This document shows positions 1-9,366 of a stretch of 64,000 nt of DNA, piece by piece. The notes below the pieces were generated by a model that did not search any database, was not told where the DNA came from, and worked only from the letters and a program-made list of their open reading frames with translations. Both the position numbers and the translations under genes were made by a program. The first letter of the stretch is position 1. Every line of letters starts with the position of its first letter. Source of the DNA: Candidatus Nitrospira neomarina (lineage in GTDB: Bacteria; Nitrospirota; Nitrospiria; Nitrospirales; UBA8639); contig NZ_CP116968.1 of the NCBI RefSeq assembly GCF_032051675.1, forward strand, positions 3,286,001 to 3,350,000, given 5' to 3'.

Positions 1-1613
1 GCGGGATGAGATTTTCCGGCAAAGATAATTTGAACAGGACGCCATGGATTCAACAGAATCTGTTTCAGCCGGTCCAGGTCTGAAAACAACAACGTGGCCC
101 GCTTATAGGAGGCAAATCGCCTGGCAAAGCCCAGCGTCATCGAATGCGGTTCAAGAAATGCCCCGCTCGCCAACACCTGGATAGGCTCCATCGTCCCATC
201 CATCCATCCCATCCGGGCGCGCTGACGGATAAACGTCAACAGCTTTCGTTTCAAAAATTGCCGGACTTCCCAAATTTCCCCATCCGGCACTTCTTGCATG
301 CCCTGCCACATGCTCGGATCGTCACACCGTTCACGCCAATCAGAGCCAAGATATTTTTGATACAACACATCCATTTCCTGGGCAATCCACGTGGGGACAT
401 GCACCCCATTGGTGACACTGTAAATAGGCACCTCCTGCAGTGGGCGTTCCGGCCACAGAATATGAAACATTTTTTTTGAAACCTGTTCGTGTTCCTTGCT
501 CACGCCATTAATGAACGACGCCAGGCGGATAGGTAATGTCGTCATATGGAATTGATCCGCTGATAATTCCGGATGACGCCCCAACGCCATAAAATCTTCC
601 TGCGTGAGCCCTACCTCCTCCCACCACCATTGACAATGCTCACGAATAAGGTCTCCCGAAAAGACATCGTGCCCGGCCGGGACAGGCGTATGGGTCGTAA
701 ACACGGTGCTCTGGCGAACCTGAGCGGCCGCCTCCGACAGGGACAGCCCCTGTTGAAGTTGTTCCCGCATCCGTTCGACCAGAAAAAAAGCCGGATGTCC
801 TTCATTGGCATGCCACACATCGGGATCACGCCCCACCGCACGAAGGGCCCGTACACCACCAATGCCCAACAACAACTCCTGACAAAGCCGTGTGCGATGA
901 TCTCCACCATAAAGCCGGGCAGTCAGATGACGATCCTCTGGTGAATTTTCCGGTGTATCGGTATCCAAGAGATACAGCGAAACCCGGCCCACCTGGATTT
1001 GCCAGACCACACATGCGACCATTCGAGAACCCAATTGGACTTGAACCTTTGCCAAATCCCCTGCCGGTGTCCGTGCCAACTCAATCGGCATCATCATCGG
1101 GTCGACGGAATCATACACGGCTTCCTGCCAACCGTTGGTATCCACGACCTGACGAAAATAGGCCTGGCTATACATAAATCCGACAGCCACCAGCGGCACT
1201 CCCAGATCACTGGCTTCTTTAAGATGATCACCAGCCAGAATCCCTAATCCCCCGCTATACAAGGGAACGGAACGATGCAAACCAAATTCTGCGGAAAAAT
1301 AGGCAATTGTGCGATCCTGCCACTGAGGATACGTTCGCCCAAACCAGTGGTCCTTGGCTTCCATATAGACATGAAACGCCTTCATCGCCTCGCGATACAG
1401 GGAAAGAAACACGACATCCTGTCCGAGAGCCTCCAACCGATCAGAGGCAATCTTCTGCAACTGCTTAATGGGATCGTGATACGTCAATCGCCAGAGGGTG
1501 GGATCAATATACGAAAAGACGGCCCGGCCTTCAGGAGACCAACTCCACCACACATTTTGAGCTAACTCAGAAAGATTACGAAATTCTTCCGTCAACGTAC
1601 GAGTTTGATTCAT
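1..1613 (-). CDS. glgP: Alpha-glucan (glycogen) phosphorylase, 3' end cut by window edge
   Basis: The reading frame opens at ATG 1613 and stays open to the left edge, giving about 537 residues of a longer enzyme. The first ~125 residues look like the DUF3417 domain found at the start of the bacterial/archaeal alpha-glucan phosphorylase group (TIGR02094 type). Recognisable stretches follow: YFSAEFGLH, YSGGLGILAGDH, DVWHANEGHPAFF, TTHTPVPAGHD, FARRFASYKR and IIFAGKSHP. These are typical of this phosphorylase branch. The enzyme releases glucose-1-phosphate from glycogen or maltodextrin using phosphate and pyridoxal phosphate; the PLP lysine lies in the missing part. No clear Shine-Dalgarno precedes the ATG. 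A hypothetical gene on the same strand ends 118 bp upstream, so joint transcription is possible. Family assignment is secure; substrate chain preference is not visible. Confidence 0.93.
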   Translation of the reverse strand, partial: MNQTRTLTEEFRNLSELAQNVWWSWSPEGRAVFSYIDPTLWRLTYHDPIKQLQKIASDRLEALGQDVVFLSLYREAMKAFHVYMEAKDHWFGRTYPQWQDRTIAYFSAEFGLHRSVPLYSGGLGILAGDHLKEASDLGVPLVAVGFMYSQAYFRQVVDTNGWQEAVYDSVDPMMMPIELARTPAGDLAKVQVQLGSRMVACVVWQIQVGRVSLYLLDTDTPENSPEDRHLTARLYGGDHRTRLCQELLLGIGGVRALRAVGRDPDVWHANEGHPAFFLVERMREQLQQGLSLSEAAAQVRQSTVFTTHTPVPAGHDVFSGDLIREHCQWWWEEVGLTQEDFMALGRHPELSADQFHMTTLPIRLASFINGVSKEHEQVSKKMFHILWPERPLQEVPIYSVTNGVHVPTWIAQEMDVLYQKYLGSDWRERCDDPSMWQGMQEVPDGEIWEVRQFLKRKLLTFIRQRARMGWMDGTMEPIQVLASGAFLEPHSMTLGFARRFASYKRATLLFSDLDRLKQILLNPWRPVQIIFAGKSHP

Positions 1614-1731
1614 AGGATATACTCACAAAAAAATGGCCTCATCCAATGGTAAACAGTGAAGGATCTTCACCAACCCTGGACACATGTTGAAGTGGTCAAA
1701 GAGAACACGCAGAAGAGTCAGTTAGAGAGGG

Positions 1732-2592
1732 TTAGGCATTCCCAACAGGTTGATTTGGATTTGTCCCCGCTTGCGCCAATGAAGCCACAACCGCAAACCG
1801 CTCGCCAACGATACGGGTCGCCCGGTTCATGTGCTTGGCCAATTCCTTGGCTTCATCAGGGGGAAGGTCGCGGCGAAATTGTGGATGAAGCCCCCACCAG
1901 GATTCGACTTCCTCACCCTGTGCGCGAGACACCACGCTGATTAATTTGATCAGATTTTTCCCCGCTGTCTCCGGACCACCGGATTGTGTCGAAGGGCTGC
2001 CTTTTTCATCAGCCGCAGACGGCGCCGGTTGGACTTTGGGTTTAGTCGCATCTTCAAAGAGGCTTTTGAGAGCCGGGACAACCGCGCTTCCACACAGAAA
2101 TGCCGCAGCGGTAATTTCCTGCTTGCCCGGGGCTCCGGCTTTAGAGGCAATGCGTTCCGAAAAAAACTGGAAATATTGATCCCGCTCTTTGGTTTGATCT
2201 GTGACCACAAACTTAAATTTTTCATAGGTTTTTCGACTATCCGCCACCACCTGGCCAACGGACAGCGTCACTTCCATGTCATCGACTTCACTTGAACTCA
2301 ATGAGGGGGCCAGGACCGTTTTTAATTGGTGGGCCACAGAATCTTCCAAACTGTTCATAAAGTCTTTTTGGCCCTGAATCGGGATATAAAATCCAGACAG
2401 GCGATCCACCAGATTGAACAGCATACGCAGAAATTCCAAATAAATTTCCCATTCCTGCTTCCGCTGCAGCTTCATGGCTAGCTTTTGATCAGACCGTTTG
2501 ATCAGGCCGACCGATTCCCGGGCCACACTCATCATGGTATGAGCAAGATCCTTCAGCACACTCTCGTAATTTTCTGCAGATTGTTTGGCCAT
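1732..2592 (-). CDS. Conserved-looking hypothetical protein, 286 aa
   Basis: The start is ATG 2592 (MAKQSAENYES), preceded by GGAG about six bases upstream; an in-frame ATG at 2679 has less support. The protein is soluble with no signal peptide. Its first half is helical and charged and includes FLRMLFNLVDRLSGFYIP. A proline/serine-rich linker (KPKVQPAPSAADEKGSPSTQ) sits around residues 190-215. The C-terminal part contains FRRDLPPDEAKELAKHMNRA. I do not recognise a named family. It lies just upstream of the glucan phosphorylase gene on the same strand and is divergent from the helicase gene. No function is proposed. Confidence 0.75.
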   Translation of the reverse strand: MAKQSAENYESVLKDLAHTMMSVARESVGLIKRSDQKLAMKLQRKQEWEIYLEFLRMLFNLVDRLSGFYIPIQGQKDFMNSLEDSVAHQLKTVLAPSLSSSEVDDMEVTLSVGQVVADSRKTYEKFKFVVTDQTKERDQYFQFFSERIASKAGAPGKQEITAAAFLCGSAVVPALKSLFEDATKPKVQPAPSAADEKGSPSTQSGGPETAGKNLIKLISVVSRAQGEEVESWWGLHPQFRRDLPPDEAKELAKHMNRATRIVGERFAVVASLAQAGTNPNQPVGNA

Positions 2593-2757
2593 TTTCAACT
2601 CCGTAATTGTGTTAAAGTATAACCGAGGGCCCGCGACCTGTCCAAGCCTAATATCGCCCGCGTTGCAACCCACCACCACGTATGCTATACACGGCCAAAG
2701 GTCTTCGAAAGACGAAACTCGGGTGCATATCTCCCCTTAATTCCTGCCCATGGATTC

Positions 2758-4770
2758 ATGGATTCCACGTCGCCATCATCTAAAGTTTATGTCCTGAAAC
2801 GTCCCCTGGAGGAGTCCACTCCGCCGAAATTATCGCGTAATTACGCGGAAGAATTGAACCCCCAACAACTCGCCGCCGTGGAAGCCGTGCAAGGCCCGGC
2901 CCTTGTCATCGCCGGGGCGGGCAGCGGGAAAACACGCACCCTCGTGTACCGGGTCGCCAGGCTCATCGACCTGGGCATTGTCCCCAGCTCAATTTTACTT
3001 CTGACCTTTACCCGAAAAGCCTCACAGGAAATGCTCAGCCGGGTCGGACTCCTCATCGGACTCCGCGCCCAGCAGGTCGGCGGTGGAACCTTTCATTCGA
3101 TGGCTAATATCCTCCTGCGGCGTTATGGCCGCCCCGTCGGACTGGAACCAGGGTTTACGATACTCGATCGGGGAGATTCCGAAGATCTGTTGAGCCTCCT
3201 CCGTGGTCAATTGGGGCTGAACGACACCGGCAAACGGTTCCCCCGCAAACATACCCTGGCCGAAATATTCGGCAAAACGGCCAACACCTTGGAAAGCCTG
3301 GAAGACATTGTCATCAATGAATACAGCCACTTCGGGGAGTATCTGGGAGAACTTCAGAAACTCCAGGCCGCCTATGACGCAGCCAAGCGCCAACGGCAAC
3401 TGGTCGATTATGACGACCTCTTAGTCAAACTCCTTGAACTCCTGGTCATCGACCAACAGGCCCGGGAAACCATTAGTCAGATCTTTCGCTATATTCTGGT
3501 GGATGAATATCAAGACACCAATCGCCTGCAAGCCTCACTGGTCCGCAATCTGGCGGCTACCCATGACAATGTCATGGTGGTGGGCGACGATTCGCAATCC
3601 ATCTATGCCTTTCGTGGCGCCACCTTCCGCAATATCATGGAATTTCCCGACCTCTTCCCGGGTGCGACCATTTACAAATTGGAGGAAAACTACCGGAGCA
3701 CGCAACCGATTCTCCAACTGGCAAACAAGCTCATTGAAGCGGCACCCGAAAAATACAGCAAAACGCTCTTCACACGAAAAGGAGAGGGACCATTACCCAC
3801 CGTCGTGGAGGCCATGGGAGAGAACGCCCAATCGCGATTCATCGCTCAAAAAATTCTGGAATTACGGGAAGAAGGTATCCCCTTACATGAGATCGCCGTG
3901 CTGTTCCGATCCAGCTTTCATGCCTTTGACCTCGAATTGGAACTCACCCGGCGAAACCTCCCCTTCATAAAGCGAGGCGGGTTCAAATTTATCGAAACCG
4001 CCCATGTCAAAGACCTCATGGCCCACTTGCGGATCATTCACAATCCTTTGGACACCGTCAGCTGGAACCGGCTCCTCTTGCTCCTCGAAGGGGTCGGCCC
4101 CAAAAAAGCCAAAGATCTGATCGCATCCATTCTCCAGGCCCATGGCCAGTATGAGATCTTGAAACATAGCACCGGCCGCTCCGCCTCCGGATTGCGTCAC
4201 CTGGCCGCCACACTGGACCAATTAACGGAAAATCCCCTCACCCCTGCCGTACTGCTCGGGGAAATGATGGAATACTATGTCCCTCTCCTCAAAGATCAGT
4301 ATGACGATTACCCCAAACGGATTCGAGACCTGGAACATTTATCCGTCATGGCGGAACGTTACGAAAGTCTCAACGACTTCCTGGCCGATCTCACGCTTGA
4401 GCCCCCCAATGAAAGTGTGGTGGACGTCGAAGCACCCGATCGGGACGACGAGCGGCTGATTCTTTCCACCATTCACTCGGCCAAGGGATTAGAATGGCAA
4501 TGCGTCTTTGTCATCTGGCTTGTGGACGGACGGTTTCCCTCAGCCTACTCCTTTATGGGCCCCGAAGAACTGGAAGAAGAGCGCCGACTGCTCTACGTCG
4601 CGGTCACCAGAGCCAAACATCACCTCTTCCTCACCTACCCCATCAATGTATACGATAAAATGACAGGGTCGGTCCTCACGAAACCCTCACGGTATCTGGA
4701 TCACATCCCGCCATCCTATTTCGACACCTGGAGTTTAGTTGAAGAAGATCAAACCTATTCCTGGAGGTAA
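2758..4770 (+). CDS. UvrD/Rep/PcrA-type superfamily 1 DNA helicase, 670 aa
   Basis: This is a superfamily 1A ATP-dependent 3'-5' DNA helicase. Visible motifs are the Q-motif region LNPQQLAAV (~33-41), Walker A AGAGSGKT (52-59), motif Ia LLTFTRKAS, Walker B DEYQDTN (~248-254), motif III GDDSQSIYAFRGA, motif IV EENYRST, motif V STIHSAKGLEW and motif VI EERRLLYVAVTRA. Members of this family unwind DNA in repair, replication restart or recombination. At 670 residues it is a little shorter than E. coli UvrD or PcrA, and it lacks an evident C-terminal tail beyond motif VI plus ~60 residues. The next gene begins inside its 3' end, so the two are probably co-transcribed. Which subtype it is (UvrD, Rep or PcrA) cannot be settled by eye. 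Confidence 0.95.
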   Translation: MDSTSPSSKVYVLKRPLEESTPPKLSRNYAEELNPQQLAAVEAVQGPALVIAGAGSGKTRTLVYRVARLIDLGIVPSSILLLTFTRKASQEMLSRVGLLIGLRAQQVGGGTFHSMANILLRRYGRPVGLEPGFTILDRGDSEDLLSLLRGQLGLNDTGKRFPRKHTLAEIFGKTANTLESLEDIVINEYSHFGEYLGELQKLQAAYDAAKRQRQLVDYDDLLVKLLELLVIDQQARETISQIFRYILVDEYQDTNRLQASLVRNLAATHDNVMVVGDDSQSIYAFRGATFRNIMEFPDLFPGATIYKLEENYRSTQPILQLANKLIEAAPEKYSKTLFTRKGEGPLPTVVEAMGENAQSRFIAQKILELREEGIPLHEIAVLFRSSFHAFDLELELTRRNLPFIKRGGFKFIETAHVKDLMAHLRIIHNPLDTVSWNRLLLLLEGVGPKKAKDLIASILQAHGQYEILKHSTGRSASGLRHLAATLDQLTENPLTPAVLLGEMMEYYVPLLKDQYDDYPKRIRDLEHLSVMAERYESLNDFLADLTLEPPNESVVDVEAPDRDDERLILSTIHSAKGLEWQCVFVIWLVDGRFPSAYSFMGPEELEEERRLLYVAVTRAKHHLFLTYPINVYDKMTGSVLTKPSRYLDHIPPSYFDTWSLVEEDQTYSWR

Positions 4771-4774
4771 GAAA

Positions 4775-5683
4775 GTGTCATATTTCGGTCGGACGTTGGG
4801 CCTGGCCATTCTGGTCAGTCTGATAAGTGTGAACATGCCAAGCCAAGCCTGGTCTGCTGAGGACACCAATTCAAATCGTCCTAATCCTCGTCATCCGTGG
4901 CCTGCCCTCCTGCAGCAAGCCGACACCCTGGGGCTGCCAACGGGGTTCCTCAAACACATCGACCCCAAATTTGTCACCGTACACTTTGAAGACCTCCGCA
5001 CATACGCCGCAGAATATCACCCACACGATCACACCATGATTCTCAACCTGCGGCTGTCCTTTAATGAGGCCGGCGGCGCGTTGGCCGACCTGGCCAGGAT
5101 GACCCATCATGATATTGCCCTTCTCTATCATGAACTCCTGCATGCCTATCTGGATTACCTCTATGCCACCGACCATGGACAAGCGCTGACTGCGGAGGAC
5201 CAGCAGGTCTTGGATGTAGCCAACAACCAGATGGCCTGTCATTACCGCTTTGTCCGGATCAATCCTATTCGCCAGCTCAAAGGGGCCACCGAACTGCGAT
5301 TTCTCTCGGATCAGGATGCGTGGGAAGTCATGAATGAAACCTGGGCGGTCTTTGTCGGCTGGGTGCTATGGACCAAATTGGAACTCTTCCAGGATCACCT
5401 GAGCACAAAAAGCTGGACTCCGGCACTCATTGAGCAATGGACCCAACGATTAACAGATGCGGTGAACTCCGGTGAATTATTGGGCTACTACGAACCCGAT
5501 GATCCGGAAGAACGCCAGGTCGCCCGTAAACGCTTCATTGCCCCTTCCAATGGCCTCACCCCGCAAGATGTCGAACTATTATTAACCACCGTCCTAGGAG
5601 AACCACCCGAACTGGTCCAAGCCTCCACCGCGGTGTTTGAGCAGTATCAAACCACCATGGAACCGGCTCCCTCTTGCGACTAA
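4775..5683 (+). CDS. Secreted protein with HExxH zinc-protease-like motif, 302 aa
   Basis: I place the start at GTG 4775 because a strong GGAGG lies seven bases upstream; an in-frame TTG at 4739 would only add charged residues. The N-terminus (SYFGRTLGLAILVSLISVNMP, ending near SQAWSA) reads as a Sec signal peptide, so the product is probably periplasmic. Residues ~119-123 are HELLH within ALLYHELLHAYLDY, the HExxH signature of zinc metallopeptidases. A later glutamate-containing stretch (WEVMNETWAVFVGW) could supply the third zinc ligand, but this is inference. The coding region overlaps the end of the helicase gene, which suggests translational coupling. I do not recognise the family; peptidase activity is plausible but unproven. 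Confidence 0.8.
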   Translation: MSYFGRTLGLAILVSLISVNMPSQAWSAEDTNSNRPNPRHPWPALLQQADTLGLPTGFLKHIDPKFVTVHFEDLRTYAAEYHPHDHTMILNLRLSFNEAGGALADLARMTHHDIALLYHELLHAYLDYLYATDHGQALTAEDQQVLDVANNQMACHYRFVRINPIRQLKGATELRFLSDQDAWEVMNETWAVFVGWVLWTKLELFQDHLSTKSWTPALIEQWTQRLTDAVNSGELLGYYEPDDPEERQVARKRFIAPSNGLTPQDVELLLTTVLGEPPELVQASTAVFEQYQTTMEPAPSCD

Positions 5684-5832
5684 ATTCAGGGCCTCCGGCA
5701 GGTAGACATCACCTAAACATCCATGCTAGCTTCAGAACTTTTCCGGGGCAGTTGCCCTCTGTTTTTCCTCTCCCAGGGCGGAGACGCCACAAGAACTAGA
5801 GGCCGGATGTAATTGCACATGAACACAATCTT

Positions 5833-5908
5833 GCGCCTGTAGCTCAGTGGATAGAGCACTTGCCTCCGGAGCAAGGGGCCACAGGTTCAAATCCTGTCAG
5901 GCGCACCA
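5833..5908 (+). tRNA. tRNA-Arg (anticodon CCG)
   Basis: A complete cloverleaf can be drawn: acceptor GCGCCTG pairs with CAGGCGC, D-stem GCTC/GAGC, anticodon stem CTTGC/GCAAG with loop CTCCGGA, and T-stem ACAGG/CCTGT with loop TTCAAAT. The CCA end is encoded. Anticodon CCG reads the CGG arginine codon. Confidence 0.97.
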
Positions 5909-5931
5909 TGCACATAGGTCATTCGACTTTC

Positions 5932-5952
5932 CCCTTTCTTTAAAGGAAAGGG
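5932..5952 (+). terminator. Hairpin after tRNA-Arg, possible terminator
   Basis: CCCTTTC (5932-5938) pairs with GAAAGGG (5946-5952) around a seven-base loop, 24 bases after the tRNA. There is no good T-run behind it, so a terminator role is only possible. Confidence 0.35.
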
Positions 5953-6014
5953 CCTAAAAAAGGTAGTTTCGAAATTCTTTCTCCTTATGTAAGTTGGGCA
6001 AGGGAAAAGAGTTC

Positions 6015-6055
6015 AAAATCCCCCTCCTTTGTAAGGAGGGTCTAGGGGAGGTAGA
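6015..6055. repeat. Short REP-like palindrome between two tRNA genes
   Basis: CCCTCCTT (6022-6029) and AAGGAGGG (6033-6040) form a hairpin with a three-base loop, followed by TCTAGGGGAGGT. This CCCCTCCTTTGTAAGGAGGG type of sequence is a common dispersed extragenic palindrome in bacteria. Only one copy is in the window, so membership of a repeat family is inference. Confidence 0.45.
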
Positions 6056-6125
6056 ATTCTTCGATATCCAGCCGTGGTTCTGGAAAAACCGTAAATACTT
6101 TCATAAAATATCCTGCATCTCGGTG

Positions 6126-6201
<76 letters not shown>

Positions 6202-6233
6202 TATTTCTCTTCACGAAAAAATAGCTTATACAT

Positions 6234-6268
6234 AAATTTCTTTGAGAATATATTCTCAAGAAAAATTT
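6234..6268. repeat. AT-rich 35 bp near-perfect palindrome after tRNA-Lys
   Basis: The core TTGAGAATATATTCTCAA is a perfect 18 bp palindrome. Flanking AAATTTC and GAAAAATTT extend the pairing to about 16 bp per arm with one bulge. It could be a transcription terminator for the tRNA, a protein-binding site or a cruciform remnant; the sequence does not decide. Confidence 0.45.
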
Positions 6269-6766
6269 GTAGGCATAGAGTAGGCTTTGATGAAAAGCCC
6301 AAAAATCAATAAAAACTCACACTTACCAAATAGAATCTTCACCAACCAACTTCTGGTTACACACCCTTTTCTTCCCTCCCTAATGTGAAGTCCTTTGATT
6401 CAGAAATGGCTAGTCTTTATTCCCTAGTCTGATTTCTCCTCGGCATAAGGCGAAGCAATTGCGTGGTGCTAACTCCCTTGAGTAGCTTGCCCTACTGGAT
6501 TTCCATCTTCATCAGATCCAGAAGGACGGCCAGTCTGTCCGGGGCGTAGCCAACGTGTCTCCACGACAGCGTTTGGCGGAAGACGCTATGTTTAGGTTCA
6601 CGTGTATCTTGGGTCTCAGGTTCAGAACGCGCCGGGGTGATACTCCGCCCACTGAAGGGTGGATGAAGTGTATGGTTCTGAACCGAATGGTAAACTTTGG
6701 CATCCCAAAGTCCGAGAGAATGTTATAAAGCGACAAACCTTCCAGGAATCCTGTCTGGGTGTTTGA
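6269..6766. other. Intergenic gap, no gene seen
   Basis: No convincing coding region. A widely spaced inverted repeat, GGTTCAGAAC near 6618 and GTTCTGAACC near 6674, is the only structure noted. The stretch separates the tRNA genes from the polysaccharide patch. Confidence 0.5.
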
Positions 6767-8023
6767 ATGATGCAACAACGCCCATTAAATAAGCACGTCC
6801 TCATTGTCTCGTACGATTTTCTTCCCTGTCCTGCAATAGGAGCGGCAGTACGCTCGAGCAAGTTTGCGCATTATCTTCCAGAATTCGGCTGGCGCACTAC
6901 AGTCATAGCACGATTACAATCTGAGTCTCCCAATGACGCCAAAACCGAAAATGTGGTCCGCATATCGGCACCGAAGTTCCCCTTATCTTACCAGCTAACC
7001 GCTTGGCTCTGGACAATCAAAGCATGGTTTAGATTGAAGGACATGATCCGGGAAAAAGACTTTCACTTACTGTACATTAGTTGCCCACCTTTTCCCCTGG
7101 GTGTGCTTGGTATCGCACTTGCTAGAAAAGCGTCACTGCCTTTGGTAGTCGACTTTAGGGATCCCTGGTCACTGGACCCTTACAGGCCAAGATGTCGTGT
7201 GAAGGCTAGGCTGAAAAGCTTACTTTGTAAATGGCTGTGGCCCTGCGTTGAAGAAAAGATTCTAGCGACGACTGACTGTTTTCTGGTGACTACTAAAAGT
7301 GTGAGAGATGCATATAAACCCCATGTCCCCGCCGGCACAAGAGGCCCGGTTTTACTACCAAACGGCTTTGACGAGAGCGACTTCAAACCCGTTGACAGCT
7401 CACAAACAGGGAGCGTTCACCGAGTGCCACATCCCTATCTGGACTTGTTGTATTGTGGCCGTTTTGCGGGAGTGGGAGATCGCTCCCCTGCATGGTTTTT
7501 CCGTTCGCTGCGGTCTTTAAACGACGAAGGCAAGTCTGTGCATTTAAGAATTATTGGTGACGATTCGAGAGAAATTAAACGTTTAATTCGGGAAACCGAT
7601 ACTGAGGATATTATCTCAGCACTCCCCATGATCGACCACCAATCTGCAATTGAAAATATGAGAGATTGTGATGCGCTTTTGGTTTATCAAGAGGCAACCA
7701 GTGCTGAGCTTTCTTCAGTGGCCGGAAAGACTTATGAATATCTCAGAAGTGGAAAACCCATATTAGCAGTCGCACCTCAGGGAGATAACATCGAACTCAT
7801 TGAGAGTTTCGGGGGATATTTTATTGCCTGTACTGAGCACAACCATGAGGCGATCATGGGAGCTCTTCGAACACTTCATAGTAGATGGCAGAGTCAATCT
7901 CTACCTACATTTTCATTTCCCAAAGCAGAATATCTTAATCAATATAATCGCCGCGCATTGACCGGTAGACTCGCCGAGATTTTCGATGAAGTACTACAGG
8001 CACGTCAAAAGATGTCGAATTGA
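6767..8023 (+). CDS. Family 4-like glycosyltransferase, 418 aa
   Basis: This looks like a GT-B glycosyltransferase of the GT4 type, transferring a nucleotide-activated sugar in surface polysaccharide synthesis. The N-terminal domain has HVLIVSYDFLPCPAIGAAVRS, with the usual glycine/alanine-rich loop, then VVDFRDPWS around residue 126. The linker has VLLPNGFDESDF around 200. The donor-binding C-terminal domain has LDLLYCGRF, LRIIGDD and AGKTYEYLRSGKPILAVAP, a usual GT4 region that includes the conserved glutamate. Start ATG 6767 is followed at once by a second ATG, and the Shine-Dalgarno is weak. It is the first gene of a co-directional group with an SGNH hydrolase, a wecB remnant and a GT2. 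Sugar specificity is unknown. Confidence 0.88.
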   Translation: MMQQRPLNKHVLIVSYDFLPCPAIGAAVRSSKFAHYLPEFGWRTTVIARLQSESPNDAKTENVVRISAPKFPLSYQLTAWLWTIKAWFRLKDMIREKDFHLLYISCPPFPLGVLGIALARKASLPLVVDFRDPWSLDPYRPRCRVKARLKSLLCKWLWPCVEEKILATTDCFLVTTKSVRDAYKPHVPAGTRGPVLLPNGFDESDFKPVDSSQTGSVHRVPHPYLDLLYCGRFAGVGDRSPAWFFRSLRSLNDEGKSVHLRIIGDDSREIKRLIRETDTEDIISALPMIDHQSAIENMRDCDALLVYQEATSAELSSVAGKTYEYLRSGKPILAVAPQGDNIELIESFGGYFIACTEHNHEAIMGALRTLHSRWQSQSLPTFSFPKAEYLNQYNRRALTGRLAEIFDEVLQARQKMSN

Positions 8024-8188
8024 AGCCGGGCCTAAGATGGTTGGAGCAATCAGCATTCAATGATCTACTGGACTTTCTATTAACCTGGGGCGTCCCGACG
8101 AAATGTCGCTCCATAAGCCTACCTTCTCTTACCGAACGAGCTTCACCAAAAATTATGCAAGCCAAAGGCAATCCTGACAGGCGAGTCG

Positions 8189-9352
8189 ATGAGGATAGAC
8201 CATACCCACTACAATAAAAAGATAGGGAGTCTATTGAATGTTTTACTTGCCTTTACCTCCATACTGGTCACGTACTCAATTCTAGAACTCGCCTTACGGA
8301 TTGTTGGATTTGAGCCGCTTGCTCAATTCATGGATGGGCGCGAGTTGATCATAAAGCCCTCTGATATTGACGAGAGACCATATATATTGAATCCGAATAC
8401 AGAGGGAAACGCATGGGGTACTTACATCAAGGTGAATTCGCATGGTTTTCGAGATCGTGAGTTTAAGGTCGAAAAGGAGCCCGACGTCTATAGGATCATC
8501 ACCCTCGGGGATTCAATCACATTCGGTAAATCATTGGCGGTTGAAAAGACCTTTCCCAAACAACTCGAAGGGCTGCTCAACGAGAAGGGCAATCGAGTCG
8601 AAGTGCTCAATTTGGGTCACGGCGGTTACAACACGTTGCAGGAAGTCGCCACCTTGGAGCAAATTGGGATTAAATTCAAACCGAATTTGGTCATTCTCGG
8701 CTATTGCATCAATGACCTGTGGGACATCTCTCCCAGCGCCGAATACATTAAGAAGGTAGAAACATATCGTTCGTCTTTCATATACCACTCGAGGTTAGCT
8801 CAGCTTATTAGAGTAAAGATCGATAGGATTCAGACGGCCCTGCTCAACACCCGCATCAATACTGAACCAGCCTTTGTCGGGAACAATAAACCGTATATCG
8901 TAGACGTATCTAGAGATCAGGCTCTACGGAGTCTGATGGCCAACTTGGGGCAGTTAATGCCTGCCGATGGAAGCGGCGGCTTCCAGCAGTATGTAGGAAT
9001 GTACGCCTCGCTCCCGTACATAGGACGACTGAGGTATGCTTTCGAACGTCTAAAAGAGTTAGAGCGAGAACACGGGTTTGAAGTTATTGTGGTACTGATT
9101 CCATATCTCCTGGAGACCTCTGAGACCAAAGATGCCTATCACGCAGTTTACAAAATTGTAGAGCACGAGCTGTCGAGACTAGATTTTCGGAGTATTCCTG
9201 TTTACGCTAAGTTTGAATCAGTCGGTTTCAAAAATCTCCTAATGAACGAGAAAGATGGCATACACCCCAATGCTCTAGGCCATAGATTAATTGCGACACG
9301 TGTAACCGAGGAACTCACCATCCCTTCGCTTGCTGGATCGGATCGCCGCTGA
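8189..9352 (+). CDS. Membrane-anchored SGNH/GDSL hydrolase, 387 aa
   Basis: A single N-terminal hydrophobic segment (LLNVLLAFTSILVTYSILELA, ~11-31) should anchor the protein in the inner membrane with its catalytic domain outside. The SGNH blocks are visible: GDSITFG with the nucleophile serine near residue 109, the glycine block LNLGHGGYN, the asparagine block GYCINDLWD, and the C-terminal DGIHPNALGH carrying the catalytic Asp and His. Such proteins act as esterases or O-acyl transferases, often modifying exopolysaccharide or peptidoglycan sugars. Its place between two glycosyltransferases fits acylation or deacylation of a surface glycan. Substrate is inference. Confidence 0.85.
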   Translation: MRIDHTHYNKKIGSLLNVLLAFTSILVTYSILELALRIVGFEPLAQFMDGRELIIKPSDIDERPYILNPNTEGNAWGTYIKVNSHGFRDREFKVEKEPDVYRIITLGDSITFGKSLAVEKTFPKQLEGLLNEKGNRVEVLNLGHGGYNTLQEVATLEQIGIKFKPNLVILGYCINDLWDISPSAEYIKKVETYRSSFIYHSRLAQLIRVKIDRIQTALLNTRINTEPAFVGNNKPYIVDVSRDQALRSLMANLGQLMPADGSGGFQQYVGMYASLPYIGRLRYAFERLKELEREHGFEVIVVLIPYLLETSETKDAYHAVYKIVEHELSRLDFRSIPVYAKFESVGFKNLLMNEKDGIHPNALGHRLIATRVTEELTIPSLAGSDRR

Positions 9353-9366
9353 ACGGCGGTGAGTCT

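Noticed and set aside
144-1565. Several open frames on the plus strand over the left edge
   Set aside because: They lie opposite the long, clearly conserved alpha-glucan phosphorylase frame on the minus strand and have unnatural composition.
8020-8217. 65-codon plus-strand frame overlapping the end of the GT4 gene
   Set aside because: Starts on a TTG inside the previous gene, has no ribosome-binding site, and overlaps the SGNH hydrolase start.
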